Of a DNA stretch of 64,000 nt, positions 7,303 to 16,534 are shown in pieces. The notes beneath the pieces are model-generated. The model did no database searches and was not told the DNA's origin. It saw only the letters and a program-made list of their open reading frames with translations. The DNA is from Micrococcaceae bacterium Sec5.8 (GTDB taxonomy: Bacteria > Actinomycetota > Actinomycetes > Actinomycetales > Micrococcaceae), in the NCBI GenBank assembly GCA_039636775.1, contig CP143429.1, positions 3,348,001 through 3,412,000 on the forward strand. Reading direction: 5' to 3'. Each line of letters opens with the position of its first letter. Position 1 is the first letter of the stretch. Both the position numbers and the translations under genes were made by a program.

Positions 7303-8319
7303 ATGCCCTTGAACTCGCATGCCACCTTCACCGTGGAGTCCGCCGTCGAACTGGCCGTCCTGGAACGCAGCGGCTTCGTGGAGTCCCGGCACATCGGCTC
7401 CGCCGTCGTCATCGCCGGGGACGGCACCGTCGTCACCGAACTGGGCGACATCACCACCCCGATCTATGCGCGGTCCACGCTCAAGCCGCTGCAGGCCCTG
7501 GCCTCCATGCAGTCCGGCGTTCCGCTGCGCGGGGCGCAAGTGGCGATCGCCTGCGGCAGCCACGTCGGGTCGTTGGACCACATGGATGTTGTCAAAGGCA
7601 TGCTGAAAGCTGCCGGCGTCAAGGAGGACCAGCTTCAGTGCCCGGCCGCGTGGCCCGAGGATGAGACTGCCCGGAACTGGCTGGTCCGTTCGGACCGCGG
7701 TCAGTCCAGGCTCGCGTTCAACTGCTCCGGAAAGCACGCCGCGTTCCTCTGGGCCTGCACGGAGAACGGATGGGACACGCACAGCTACCTCGAGCCCAAC
7801 CACCCGCTGCAGCAGCGCATCCGCGCCGTGATTGAGGAATACTGCGGCGAAAGCATCGCCCACCTCGGCATCGACGGCTGCGGCGCCCCCGTCGCCGCCG
7901 TCTCCCTGACCGGCCTGGCCCGTGCGTTCTCCAAGCTGGCCAAGGCGCCCGGTGACAAACACTCCAACGCCCGCGCCGCCACGATCGCCACTTCCATGCT
8001 GGACTACCCGTGGGCGGTGCAGGGCACGGACGAGCCCAACACGATTGTCATGGACGAGCTCGGCATCCTCGCCAAGATCGGCGCCGAGGGTGTGCTGGTG
8101 ATGGCCACGCCCACGGGCGCCTCTGTTGCCGTCAAAATCCTCGACGGCAACATCCGTGCCACCACACTCGTGGGCCTGACCCTGCTCGCCGCCGCCGGCG
8201 CCGTGGACGTCCCCGAAGTGGCAGGTGTCTTGGACAAGGTGGTCTCCCCCGTGCTCGGCGGCGGCCGGCCGGTAGGCAAAATCCGTCTCGGCCATGCCGT
8301 CTCGGCGCTGCTGGACTAG
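7303..8319 (+). CDS. Asparaginase, AsnA II type (PF06089 family)
   Basis: The 338-residue protein matches the asparaginase II family typified by the Rhizobium etli thermolabile enzyme. Conserved blocks are VESRHIGSAVV, TPIYARSTLKPLQA with its Ser-Thr-x-Lys, ACGSHVGSLDHM, NCSGKHAAFLWA and GIDGCGAPV. It would hydrolyse L-asparagine to aspartate and ammonia, with no signal peptide, so it acts in the cytoplasm. TAGACT (7291-7296) sits exactly six bases before ATG and there is no ribosome-binding site, which predicts a leaderless transcript. The sterol-carrier-like gene follows two bases after the stop and should be cotranscribed. Related members act on other amides, so substrate is inferred from family. 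Confidence 0.9.
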   Translation: MPLNSHATFTVESAVELAVLERSGFVESRHIGSAVVIAGDGTVVTELGDITTPIYARSTLKPLQALASMQSGVPLRGAQVAIACGSHVGSLDHMDVVKGMLKAAGVKEDQLQCPAAWPEDETARNWLVRSDRGQSRLAFNCSGKHAAFLWACTENGWDTHSYLEPNHPLQQRIRAVIEEYCGESIAHLGIDGCGAPVAAVSLTGLARAFSKLAKAPGDKHSNARAATIATSMLDYPWAVQGTDEPNTIVMDELGILAKIGAEGVLVMATPTGASVAVKILDGNIRATTLVGLTLLAAAGAVDVPEVAGVLDKVVSPVLGGGRPVGKIRLGHAVSALLD

Positions 8320-8321
8320 CC

Positions 8322-8729
8322 ATGGCCATCGCACGACGCCGGATTGCCCCGGAGGAAGGCCGCGCGGCCCTCGCCGCCTGGCAGGCGGTAAACGTTACGC
8401 AGCGTGATTCCGCCGGAACCTCCGGCCCGGAAACCGGCACCGTGGTTCCGCGCAGCACGCTGGCGACGGCGGTGCGCTATTCCCTGGAGGAGGTCACCGC
8501 CCGGGCACCTGGCAACTCCGTGGAGGTCCGGGTCCCGCCGTTTGGTGTCACCCAGTGCGTGGAGGGCCCCCGGCACACCCGCGGCACACCCCCGAACGTC
8601 ATCGAATGCGACGCCGCCACCTGGCTGGAGATGGTCAGCGGTACCTTGGGCTGGGCAGACGCCGTCAGCGCCGGGCGGGTGGCCGCCTCCGGGCTGCGCG
8701 CCGATCTGTCCGGACTCCTCCCGCTCTGA
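8322..8729 (+). CDS. Sterol carrier family protein (SCP2-like, small)
   Basis: The 135-residue product begins MAIARRRIAPEEGRAALAAW and contains VEVRVPPFGVTQCVEG and VIECDAATWLEMVSGTLGWADAVSAGRVAASG. The second block is the C-terminal half of the SCP2/MDMPI-C fold seen in small actinobacterial proteins annotated as sterol carrier family. These probably bind hydrophobic ligands; no enzymatic residues are recognised. It starts two bases after the asparaginase stop. Function is otherwise unknown. Confidence 0.8.
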   Translation: MAIARRRIAPEEGRAALAAWQAVNVTQRDSAGTSGPETGTVVPRSTLATAVRYSLEEVTARAPGNSVEVRVPPFGVTQCVEGPRHTRGTPPNVIECDAATWLEMVSGTLGWADAVSAGRVAASGLRADLSGLLPL

Positions 8730-8747
8730 CCGGCAGCCCTTCCCGGC

Positions 8748-9509
8748 TTACCCGCGGCCGACGAACGGCATTCCGGCAGCGGTGATGATGAGGGAACCGA
8801 CACTGGCCGACGCCGGCATCCCCGCCATCAGCAGCACCGCCCGGGCGGCGTCGTCCACCGGGAAGGTCGGCTCGACGCGGCTGCTGCCGTCCGCCTGCAC
8901 CGCCCCGGAGCCGGCGCCGATGGTCTCCATCAGATCGGTGGCCGCGTTGCCGATGTCGATCTGCCCGCATGTGATGCCGAAGCCGCGGCCGTCCAGCTCA
9001 ATACTCTTGGTCAGTCCGGTGATGGCGTGCTTGGTGACCGTGTAGGCCACGGTCCGGGGCCGGGGTGAATGCGCGGCGATGGAGCCGTTGTTGATGATCC
9101 GGCCACCCTGGGGCGACTGCGCTTTCATGGCCCGGACGGCGGCAGCGGCGCACAGCATGGAGCCGGTCAGGTTCACGGCCACGGTGGCGTCCCAGTCCGC
9201 AGGGCTGATCTCGTCCACGGAAGCGGCCGGACCGAACGCACCGGCGTTGTTGAACAGCACGTCCACCCGCCCCCAGCGCAGGAGGGTGGCGGCGAAGAGC
9301 CGCTCGACGTCGTCGGGAACGGTGACGTCGCAGGCAATCGCGAGGGCCTGGGCGTGTCCCGCGCCGGTCTCTGCCAGCTGCGCCGCGCGCCGACCGGCCA
9401 GAACCACTCGGTAGCCTTCAGCGAGCATGAGCCGGGCGGCCGCCCGGCCGATGCCCGAGCCGGCGCCGGTGATTACTGCCACTTTGCCGGGCAGGTGATG
9501 GTGTGTCAT
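8748..9509 (-). CDS. Short-chain dehydrogenase/reductase (SDR)
   Basis: This is a classical 253-residue SDR with N-terminal cofactor motif TGAGSGIG (about 14-21), NNAG (about 90-93), and catalytic Ser in NNGSIAAHS with the Tyr-x-x-x-Lys in AYTVTKHAI. The Arg at RRAAQLAETG after the second strand (LAGRRAA) suggests NADPH preference. The substrate is not determinable. On the minus strand TACGCT lies exactly six bases before ATG, predicting a leaderless transcript. It converges with the sterol-carrier gene, leaving 18 bases. Confidence 0.92.
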   Translation of the reverse strand: MTHHHLPGKVAVITGAGSGIGRAAARLMLAEGYRVVLAGRRAAQLAETGAGHAQALAIACDVTVPDDVERLFAATLLRWGRVDVLFNNAGAFGPAASVDEISPADWDATVAVNLTGSMLCAAAAVRAMKAQSPQGGRIINNGSIAAHSPRPRTVAYTVTKHAITGLTKSIELDGRGFGITCGQIDIGNAATDLMETIGAGSGAVQADGSSRVEPTFPVDDAARAVLLMAGMPASASVGSLIITAAGMPFVGRG

Positions 9510-9588
9510 CGGGTCAGCGTATGCCGAGTTGGCATTTTGCGGCAGTGGTGCGCGGGAACATTGCGGCGGAATTCCCTCCCGCGGCCAG

Positions 9589-9924
9589 CTAAGCGCCCCC
9601 GCGCCGGCGGGTCCGCCGGCCTGTCCGGAAGCCGGCCCAGAACGCGAGCGTCAGCAGGCCAACAACGATCAGCCAGATGCCCGTCCAGCTGCCCTGATCC
9701 ATCACCAGAAGGCTGCCGGGAAAGAACGTCTGTTGGGACAGCGGGGCGTACGCAAACCAGCCGACGCTGTCCTGCTGCACCGGACGCGCCAGCAGGACCG
9801 CCCCCACCACCAGGAGGGCCGCAGCACCCAGCGGAACAGCGAGCCGGGCCAACCAGGACAGGTGCGCCCGGCGGGATCCGGCAGGACCCGGTTCTGCCGA
9901 TGGCTGGTCCCCCGAAGAACTCAT
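9589..9924 (-). CDS. Small membrane protein with two transmembrane segments
   Basis: The 111-residue protein has a hydrophilic N-terminus (MSSSGDQPSAEPGPAGSRR), one hydrophobic segment (about 35-52, LAVPLGAAALLVVGAVLLA), a loop with FFPGSLL, and a second segment (about 86-102, GIWLIVVGLLTLAFWAG), ending in an Arg-rich cytoplasmic tail. ATG 9924 was chosen because the frame upstream runs into the HAD gene and because TACAGT lies exactly six bases before it, a leaderless arrangement. I do not recognise the family. Confidence 0.7.
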   Translation of the reverse strand: MSSSGDQPSAEPGPAGSRRAHLSWLARLAVPLGAAALLVVGAVLLARPVQQDSVGWFAYAPLSQQTFFPGSLLVMDQGSWTGIWLIVVGLLTLAFWAGFRTGRRTRRRGGA

Positions 9925-9949
9925 GGGAACACTGTAACCGGGCCGGCGG

Positions 9950-10696
9950 CTAGCTCGGGCGGTCGCGGGCCGCGAGCCGCCCAATTGCGCTGTTGCCGAG
10001 GTTTTCCAGAAGCTCCCGGGGGCTGGCGTAAATTTCGACGGCACCGGCGTCCCGAAGTTCCGCTTCGCTGGTGCCACCACAGGTCAGCCCGATCGCCGGG
10101 ATGTCCAGTTTCCCGGCAGCGAGAATGTCCCACACGGCGTCGCCTACGTAGACGGCCGCCGACGCCGGCACCGCCAGGGCCTTAAGGGCGGCCTCGAGAA
10201 TGTCCGGGGCCGGTTTGCTCTCCTTCGCGTCCGCCGAGCTGGTGGCCGCGTCGATGAAGGCGTCGGCATCGATCGCGCCCCGCAGCACCTCAAGGTCGCG
10301 GTCCCGGGCCGAAGATGCCAGCGCCACGGCGAGCCCGCGCCCGTGGCACTCCGCCAGCAGCTCGCGGGCGCCGTCCAGCGGCCGAAGGGCGGACCAGAAC
10401 GTGGAGAACACGGCAGCGTGCGAGGTCAAAATGGTGTTGTCATCCCCCGTGTCCCGGTCAGCGGGCAACAGCCTGTCGAGGATCTTGTCCCCGCCCATCC
10501 CGATCGAGCGGTGGATGCTCGCCATCGGAACGTCGTGCCCGGCCTGCTGGAAAGCGCGCCAAAAGGCCAACGTGTGAAGGTAGGAGGAATCGACCAGGGT
10601 GCCGTCCACGTCGAAGAGGACAGCGGCCCGAGGCCGGTTCCGGCCGGTGGTGAAGTCTGTGGCACCCGGGCTGCGGGAGCCGCCGTCAGGAGTCAT
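9950..10696 (-). CDS. HAD-superfamily hydrolase (phosphoglycolate phosphatase-like)
   Basis: The 248-residue protein has HAD motif I VLFDVDGTLVDSS (Asp nucleophile about residue 29), an alpha-helical cap, motif II in ALASSARD, the motif III lysine near DAKESKPAPDI, and motif IV VGDAVWDILAA. This places it with the phosphoglycolate phosphatase and beta-phosphoglucomutase group. It probably dephosphorylates a small sugar phosphate; the exact substrate is unknown. It follows the DUF1508 gene by one base and so forms a two-gene unit. Confidence 0.9.
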   Translation of the reverse strand: MTPDGGSRSPGATDFTTGRNRPRAAVLFDVDGTLVDSSYLHTLAFWRAFQQAGHDVPMASIHRSIGMGGDKILDRLLPADRDTGDDNTILTSHAAVFSTFWSALRPLDGARELLAECHGRGLAVALASSARDRDLEVLRGAIDADAFIDAATSSADAKESKPAPDILEAALKALAVPASAAVYVGDAVWDILAAGKLDIPAIGLTCGGTSEAELRDAGAVEIYASPRELLENLGNSAIGRLAARDRPS

Positions 10697-10697
10697 G

Positions 10698-11009
10698 TCA
10701 GTGATGAGCCCGCGCTCGCTTTCCGGCTGCCAGTGATCCGCCGGACAGGGTGGTTCCCCGGCTGGCGCCGCCCGTGGTCCGGCGGGGAACCCTGGGCAGT
10801 GGTGTGGCCGCCTGCGACGCCTGGCGGCCGGCGCTGCGGTCCCGGATGAGGCCTGTGCCGGCGATTTCGCGGGCCTGGGCGATGCCGGCCACGGCGGCCC
10901 TCTTCGTGGGAAAGGTGATCGTTACCGCCATCAGGCTTCCTGCGCCATCCAGCATCCGGATCCGGTAGCCGCCGTCGGGCGCGTCTACGACCTCGAAGTA
11001 TCCCGCCAT
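10698..11009 (-). CDS. DUF1508 (YegP-like) small protein
   Basis: The 103-residue product begins MAGYFEVVDAPDGGYRIRM and continues with the DUF1508 fold: a beta-rich first half with GYRIRMLDGAG, then KRAAVAGIAQAREIAG. A basic, low-complexity tail follows. An in-frame start 21 bases upstream is open, but ATG 11009 has a good AGGAGAG ribosome-binding site. The biological role is unknown. The 16-bp palindrome-containing motif at 11045-11060 lies 36 bases upstream, and the HAD gene is immediately downstream. Confidence 0.8.
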   Translation of the reverse strand: MAGYFEVVDAPDGGYRIRMLDGAGSLMAVTITFPTKRAAVAGIAQAREIAGTGLIRDRSAGRQASQAATPLPRVPRRTTGGASRGTTLSGGSLAAGKRARAHH

Positions 11010-11044
11010 CGCACTCTCCTCTTCGATCACCCCTCGTTGGGTTA

Positions 11045-11060
11045 TTAGTAAGTATACTTA
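11045..11060 (-). promoter_or_regulatory. Candidate operator TTAGTAAGTATACTTA upstream of the DUF1508-HAD unit
   Basis: It contains a perfect 12-bp palindrome TAAGTATACTTA (11049-11060) in an otherwise GC-rich region. Similar 16-mers occur upstream of an alpha/beta hydrolase gene (40664-40679) and between the PfpI-like and DUF2630 genes (42696-42711). Confidence 0.5.
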
Positions 11061-11126
11061 TCTAAGCGTTGGGCGGAAACCTCCGAGGAGGCAGAGCGTG
11101 GTCACCGGATGCGCCGTCGGCGCGAA

Positions 11127-12920
11127 TCAGTGATCGGGGTGCGTGGCGTCGCTGCGGCGCAGCCCGTCTTCCTGCAGCTCCAGGGCGCTCATGACCAGCG
11201 CAAAATGACTGAATGCCTGCGGGGTATTGCCCAGCTGCCGTGCGTCCTCAATGCTCCACTCCTCACTCAGAAGTCCGACGTCGTTGCGCAGCGCCAGCAG
11301 CCGTTCAAACAGTTCCCGGGCCTCACGGTGCCGGCCCGCCCCCAGCAGTGCCTGGACCAGCCAAAACGAGCAGGCAAGAAACACCCCTTCCCCACCGGAC
11401 AGCCCGTCACCGGACTCCGCCGTCCGGTAGCGCCGGAGGAAGCCGTCATGCATCAATTCCTGTTCGATGGCCTCAATTGTCCCCACCACGCGGGGGTCAT
11501 CCGGCGGCAGGAATCCGACGCGGGGAATGAGCAGGAGGCTCGCATCAAGCCCGGGCTGCCCGTAGGACTGCACAAAGGTGTTTCTTTCCTCATCGAAACC
11601 GTTGGCCATGACGTCCGCATGGATGGTGTCCCGGAGTTCCTCCCAGCGGTCGGCGGGGCCGGGCAGTCCGAAGTCCCGGACGCCTTTGACCATCCGGTCC
11701 GCGGCCACCCAGGCCATCACCTTGGAATGGGTGAAGTGCCGCCGCGGCCCGCGCATCTCCCACAGCCCGTTGTCAGGTTCCTTCCACGCCGTCTCGAGAT
11801 GGTCCATCAGTGCCAGCTGCACGTCCCAAGACTCGTCGGTGCTGGTCAGTAGCGAGTTCCGGGTCAGGGACAGACAGTCCAGCACCTCGCCCCAGACATC
11901 GAGTTGCAGCTGCCCGGCCGCGCCGTTTCCGATCCGGACCGGGACGGAGTTCTCATACCCGCGCAGCCAGGGCAGCTCCATTTCGGGCAGGCGCCGTTCG
12001 CCGTGGATGCCATACATGATCTGCAGGTCCTTGGGGTCACCCGCCACTGCCCGCAGGAGCCAGTCGCGCCAGGAGGCGGCTTCCTCCGTGTACCCCGCAG
12101 ACAGCAGCGCCTGGAGCGTCAGCGTGGCATCACGGAGCCAGCAGAAGCGGTAGTCCCAGTTCCGTTCGCCGCCCAGCTCCTCCGGCAGCGACGTCGTCAC
12201 GGCAGCCACGATGCCTCCGGTAGGGGCAAACGTCAGCGCTTTCAAGGTGATCAGCGAGCGCTGCACCACCGCCCGGTAGGGTCCGGTGACGGTGCATTTC
12301 GCGGACCAGCGCTGCCAGAAATCCTCCGTCGATGCCAGGACTTCCTCCGCATCCAGCGTCCGGGGACGGCCCAGGTGGCTCGGCGCCCAGGTCAGGACGA
12401 ACGGAACGCGGTCCCCTGCCTTGACGGTGAAGTCGCTGATGGTTTGCATTCGCTCACCCCGCAGCGGCGCCTCGGTCACGAGGTACGCGGCATCGGGTCC
12501 GGCGATTGCGTGGATGCCCAGATCGTCGTGGCGGACCCACGGGACGATGTGGCCGTAGTCGAAGCGCAGCACCAACTCACCGCGCATCGGCACCGAGCCG
12601 CGGACACCCACCACAATCCGCACGATGTCCGCCACCGAGTCCCGGGGCGGCATGAAGTCGATGACTTTGACTCTTCCCGTGGGGGTTTCCCACTCCGTCT
12701 CCAAAATGAGGGTGCCCTTGCGGTAATGCCGTCGGGTGCATTCACCGCCGCCCTCTGGAGCCAGCAGCCAGCGCCCCGCCTGCGGCGTGTCCAACAGGGC
12801 GTTGAAACAGGCCGGCGAGTCAAAACGCGGCAGGCAGAGCCAGTCGATCGAACCTTCGGTGCTGATCAGGGCTGCCGTATGCAGATCGCCGACCATTGCG
12901 TAATCCTCGATGCGCGCCAT
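11127..12920 (-). CDS. Glycoside hydrolase family 15 protein (trehalase/glucoamylase-like)
   Basis: The 597-residue protein starts MARIEDYAMVGDLHTAALIS with GSIDWLCLPRFDSPACF, the N-terminal trehalase-like domain. An (alpha/alpha)6 barrel follows, with NWDYRFCWLRDATLT and, further on, WEMRGPRRHFTHSKVMAWVAADR. Actinobacterial proteins of this plan and length include GH15 trehalases and glucoamylases. No signal peptide is present, so it is cytoplasmic, consistent with use of trehalose or a storage glucan. Which substrate is cut cannot be decided here. It is divergent from the DUF72 gene and appears monocistronic. Confidence 0.92.
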   Translation of the reverse strand: MARIEDYAMVGDLHTAALISTEGSIDWLCLPRFDSPACFNALLDTPQAGRWLLAPEGGGECTRRHYRKGTLILETEWETPTGRVKVIDFMPPRDSVADIVRIVVGVRGSVPMRGELVLRFDYGHIVPWVRHDDLGIHAIAGPDAAYLVTEAPLRGERMQTISDFTVKAGDRVPFVLTWAPSHLGRPRTLDAEEVLASTEDFWQRWSAKCTVTGPYRAVVQRSLITLKALTFAPTGGIVAAVTTSLPEELGGERNWDYRFCWLRDATLTLQALLSAGYTEEAASWRDWLLRAVAGDPKDLQIMYGIHGERRLPEMELPWLRGYENSVPVRIGNGAAGQLQLDVWGEVLDCLSLTRNSLLTSTDESWDVQLALMDHLETAWKEPDNGLWEMRGPRRHFTHSKVMAWVAADRMVKGVRDFGLPGPADRWEELRDTIHADVMANGFDEERNTFVQSYGQPGLDASLLLIPRVGFLPPDDPRVVGTIEAIEQELMHDGFLRRYRTAESGDGLSGGEGVFLACSFWLVQALLGAGRHREARELFERLLALRNDVGLLSEEWSIEDARQLGNTPQAFSHFALVMSALELQEDGLRRSDATHPDH

Positions 12921-13030
12921 GGGTCTTACAGTGCCACAGCCACAGAGCTGGGACTAGGATCCGTAGAGGCCGACACGGCGGCAGTGCCGGTGGAACTGCG
13001 GGCACAATGAGCCGGGAGGGGGCAGACGGG

Positions 13031-13786
13031 ATGGACCAGGGCACACATCTTGCCGGGAGCGTCCACGTCGGCACCAGCGGCTGGAGCTATGACCACTGGG
13101 AGAATGTGCTCTACCCGCCCGGTTTGCCGGCGCGGGACCGGTTGGCCCATTACGCGGCCCATTTCAGCACGGTGGAACTCAATGCCAGCTTCTACCGCTG
13201 GCCCCGCGAGACATCCTTTGCCAGCTGGCGCCGGCGCCTTCCGCCCGGGTTCCTGCTGTCCGTCAAGGCCCCGCGCGGATTGACGCACGGGAAGAAGCTC
13301 TCTGCTCCGGAAGTCTGGATCGAGCGGATCGTCCGGTGCTGGCACGAACTCGGCGACAAACGGGCCGTGCTGCTGGTCCAGCTGCCGCCGCAGTTCGGCC
13401 GGGATGACGCACGGCTGGGGTACTTCCTGGCGGCGTTGCCGGACTGGATCCGGGTGAGCGTGGAATTTCGCCACCCGAGCTGGGACCACCCCATGGTTTA
13501 TGCGTTGCTGGAACGCCATGGCGCCGCGTACTGCATCATGAGCGGCGCGGGTCTGCCTTGCGTCCTTCGCGCCACTGCAGGCTTCGTTTACGTCCGGCTT
13601 CATGGCCCGGACCGGGACCATCTGTATGGCGGCTCCTACCCGGATGACGACCTGAACTGGTGGGCGGACCGGATCCGGGAATGGCAGTCGGCCGGCAGGG
13701 AGGTTTTCGTGTATTTCAACAACGACGGCGACGGTCATGCGGTGCGCAATGCCTGGACGCTGCGCCACTTCCTGGGCGGCACCTGA
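13031..13786 (+). CDS. DUF72 domain protein
   Basis: The 251-residue protein belongs to the DUF72 (YecE-like) TIM-barrel family, recognised from VHVGTSGWSYDHW, the VELNASFYRWPRE block, LPPGFLLSVKAPRG and YVYFNNDGDGHAVRNA-type C-terminal sequence (here VFVYFNNDGDGHAVRNAW). The biochemical role is unknown. Upstream codons are open, but ATG 13031 follows GGGAGGGGG at a spacing of eight bases, and the homology begins there. The APP1-like phosphatase gene follows 58 bases later on the same strand. Confidence 0.9.
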   Translation: MDQGTHLAGSVHVGTSGWSYDHWENVLYPPGLPARDRLAHYAAHFSTVELNASFYRWPRETSFASWRRRLPPGFLLSVKAPRGLTHGKKLSAPEVWIERIVRCWHELGDKRAVLLVQLPPQFGRDDARLGYFLAALPDWIRVSVEFRHPSWDHPMVYALLERHGAAYCIMSGAGLPCVLRATAGFVYVRLHGPDRDHLYGGSYPDDDLNWWADRIREWQSAGREVFVYFNNDGDGHAVRNAWTLRHFLGGT

Positions 13787-13844
13787 GCCGCTGCGGTTTC
13801 CTCCCGGTCCGGGCGACGCCGGGACCCTGTGGGAGAGTGGAGGC

Positions 13845-14915
13845 ATGGAATCGGCTTACCAGCACACACTCGGGCCACAAGAAGTCACCGGCAACCGGGT
13901 CTTCCGACTGGCGCACGTCGTCTCGGACGCCGTCAACAGTGTCCGGTTGAAGGCCGCCCGACGCTGGGACTTCACCCCCCAGACCGTCGCCTATCAGGGC
14001 TACGGGTCCACCACCTGGGTCCGGGTGCTCGCCCGGGTGGTATTGACCAGCAAGCCCTCACCCGGAAGCCGGGCGGAGCAGGCGGCTCAAAACAGCGCAC
14101 AAAATGTCCGCGGCTGGCGGGCCTTCACCTCGGTGCCGGTGCAGTACTCCGAGGTCGACATCGAGATCGGCGGGGTGACGGCCAAGGTCCGGGCGGACCG
14201 CGGCGGCCTGGTGGATACGGTGGTGCAGGTGGAACTTCCGCCGGGCTGGCACACGGCCGTGCTGCGCGCCCCGGGAACCGAGCCCGTCACCGCGAAGATC
14301 TTCGTCATATCCCCGGACACCACCCTCGGGATCGTGTCCGATATCGATGACACGATTATGGTCACCGCGCTTCCCCGTCCGTTCCTGGCGCTCTGGAACA
14401 CCTTCGTGCTCAACGAGCGCGCCCGCATGGCCACCCCGGGAATGGCCGTGCTGATGGACCGGCTGCTGGTCGAACATCCGGAAGCGCCGGTGATTTACCT
14501 GTCCACCGGCCCGTGGAACGCGGCCCCCACCCTGGCACGCTTCATCACCCGGAACATGTACCCTTCCGGGGCCTTACTGCTCACCGACTGGGGACTCACC
14601 CATGACCGCTGGTTCCGCAGCGGCCAGGAGCACAAGCGCCGCAACCTCGAACTCCTGGCCGAAGGATTTCCGAACATGCGCTGGCTGCTCTTCGGCGACA
14701 ACGGACAGCACGACGAGTCCATCTACTCCCACTTTGCCCGGCAGCACGGCGACCGGGTGGCCGCCATCGGCATCCGCCAGCTTTCCGCCAGCGAAGCCGT
14801 CCTGGCCGGCGGGCACTCTGACACCGGGGACCATACCGGGTCCCAGGTTCCGTGGATCTACTCCCCGGATGGCGCCGGCATGGCGAAGGGGCTGCAGGAC
14901 CTCGGCGTTCTTTAA
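13845..14915 (+). CDS. APP1-like phosphatase (DUF2183 domain)
   Basis: The 356-residue protein has the DUF2183 catalytic domain, related to yeast phosphatidate phosphatase App1. The Asp-x-Asp-x-Thr motif DIDDT is at residues 166-170, followed by IYLSTGPWNAAPTL and LLFGDNGQHDESIY. The N-terminal 160 residues form the usual beta-rich domain of bacterial members (YGSTTWVRVLARVVL, RAFTSVPVQYSEVDIEI). A lipid or other phosphate ester is the likely substrate. ATG 13845 has GGAG-type ribosome-binding sequence upstream. The 3' end overlaps the convergent GH1 gene by four bases. Confidence 0.88.
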   Translation: MESAYQHTLGPQEVTGNRVFRLAHVVSDAVNSVRLKAARRWDFTPQTVAYQGYGSTTWVRVLARVVLTSKPSPGSRAEQAAQNSAQNVRGWRAFTSVPVQYSEVDIEIGGVTAKVRADRGGLVDTVVQVELPPGWHTAVLRAPGTEPVTAKIFVISPDTTLGIVSDIDDTIMVTALPRPFLALWNTFVLNERARMATPGMAVLMDRLLVEHPEAPVIYLSTGPWNAAPTLARFITRNMYPSGALLLTDWGLTHDRWFRSGQEHKRRNLELLAEGFPNMRWLLFGDNGQHDESIYSHFARQHGDRVAAIGIRQLSASEAVLAGGHSDTGDHTGSQVPWIYSPDGAGMAKGLQDLGVL

Positions 14916-16402
14916 GCGCTCGCCGGGGCCGCGGTGGCGGCGGAAGCCTCAGGAACGGAGTTCCGATGCCGGGCCGCAAGGACTTCCTGGAGCCAATGGA
15001 ACGAGGCCTTCTTGGTGCGCTCCTGGGTGGCCCGGTCCACGTGCAGCAGGCCGAACTGCTGTTTGAAGCCGCCGGACCATTCGAAGTTGTCCATAAGGGA
15101 CCATACGTAGTACCCGCGCAGGTCAATGGACTCCGCCGCACCTCCGGGTGAGGTCGCTTCAACGGCTGTGGCAATGTGGTCCGCCAAGTAGCGCACCCGG
15201 CGTTCGTCGGGAATGACGAGCCGGCCTTCGGGGTCCCGGATCTCAAGGTCTTCAAAGCTGGCCCCGCCCTCGGTGATGTAGACCGGGGGAAGGTCCGGGT
15301 AGCGTTCGGCCATTTCCGCCAGCGCTACGGCCATGTACTCCGGTTTGATGGGCCAGCCGTAGGCGGTGGTCTCGGTGTCCGGGAACGAGGCAATGTGGAA
15401 CGGGCCGCCGGGCCCGGTGCTGCTCAGATCATCGCCCATTGCCTCGGCCATCCCCTCGGGCACAGCGCCGTCGCCCGGTCCGGAAGCCACCCGGGTCGGC
15501 ATGTAGTAGTTGAGCCCGTAGAAGTCCAGCGGCTGCGAAATCAGCTTCATGTCCTCGCTCGAGGGGCTGAAGGAGGAAAAAAGGCTCGCTGCCCGGACCG
15601 TGTCGGGATACTTTCCCAGCAGGACCGGGTCCGCGTACAGCCGGTTCTGCGCCATGTCCATCAGGTTGGCGCTGATCTTGTCCAGCGGATTGACTGAGGC
15701 GGGAACCATGGGCGAATAGACGTTCGTGATGCCGATATCGCCCGGCACGTTTGCTGCCCGGAGCGCCTGCAGCGACAGGCCGTGGCCGAGCAGCTGGTGG
15801 TGGACACTCGGCAGGGCTTTGAGCATGAGGGCTTCGCCCGGCGCGTGCATCCCCAGCATGTAGCCGTTGGTGGTGACAGTGGCCGGTTCGTTGACCGTTA
15901 CCCAGCGGGCCACCCTGTCTCCGTAGGCAGCCGCGGCGATCCCGGCAAATTCGCCCAGCCGGTAGGCCGTGTCCCGGTTCATCCAGCCGCCGGCTTCGTC
16001 CAGCTCCAGCGGCGTGTCCCAGTGGTACAGCGTGGCCATGGGCGTGATTCCGTTGGCCAGCAGCAGGTCAATCAGCCGGTCGTAAAAGTCCAGGCCCGCA
16101 GGGTTCACAGGTCCGCTGCCGCCGGGCTGGATGCGTGACCAGGACAGCGAGAAGCGGTAGGAGTCGACGCCAAGTTCCTTCATCAGGGCCACGTCTTCGG
16201 GCATCCGGTGATAGTGGTCGCAGGCGATTGCGGGGCTGTGGTCATCCACGATCGAACCGGGCCTGGCGGCAAACATGTCCCAGCCCGACGGACCGCGGCC
16301 GTCCTCGTCCAAGGCACCTTCGATCTGGAAGGCTGCGGTCGCCACGCCGAGGGTGAAGTGTGAGGGCAGGAGGGCGGCCAATTCCTTGGCGGAGGCTTTC
16401 AT
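14912..16402 (-). CDS. Family 1 beta-glucosidase
   Basis: This 496-residue cytoplasmic GH1 enzyme hydrolyses aryl- or oligo-beta-glycosides. It shows the N-terminal signature FTLGVATAAFQIEGA, the acid/base Glu in VTVNEPAT, and the nucleophile Glu in VYITEGGASFED. Active-site tryptophans appear in the terminal VWSLMDNFEWSGGF block. The frame is open 18 codons further upstream, but ATG 16402 (MKASAKELAALL) has AAGGAG at good spacing and matches the family's start. It is monocistronic as far as can be seen; no sugar transporter adjoins it. Confidence 0.95.
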   Translation of the reverse strand: MKASAKELAALLPSHFTLGVATAAFQIEGALDEDGRGPSGWDMFAARPGSIVDDHSPAIACDHYHRMPEDVALMKELGVDSYRFSLSWSRIQPGGSGPVNPAGLDFYDRLIDLLLANGITPMATLYHWDTPLELDEAGGWMNRDTAYRLGEFAGIAAAAYGDRVARWVTVNEPATVTTNGYMLGMHAPGEALMLKALPSVHHQLLGHGLSLQALRAANVPGDIGITNVYSPMVPASVNPLDKISANLMDMAQNRLYADPVLLGKYPDTVRAASLFSSFSPSSEDMKLISQPLDFYGLNYYMPTRVASGPGDGAVPEGMAEAMGDDLSSTGPGGPFHIASFPDTETTAYGWPIKPEYMAVALAEMAERYPDLPPVYITEGGASFEDLEIRDPEGRLVIPDERRVRYLADHIATAVEATSPGGAAESIDLRGYYVWSLMDNFEWSGGFKQQFGLLHVDRATQERTKKASFHWLQEVLAARHRNSVPEASAATAAPASA

Positions 16403-16534
16403 CAGCGGATTGCTCCTTGGTAGTTTCAGTCGTTGACTGATTTTAGGCCGGGGCACACCCCCGCGCCATGACCGGCGGCCGCGTGCCGGGTCTCCCCGGC
16501 CCGGCGGAAACCCGGCGAGGGGCGCCGGAAAAGC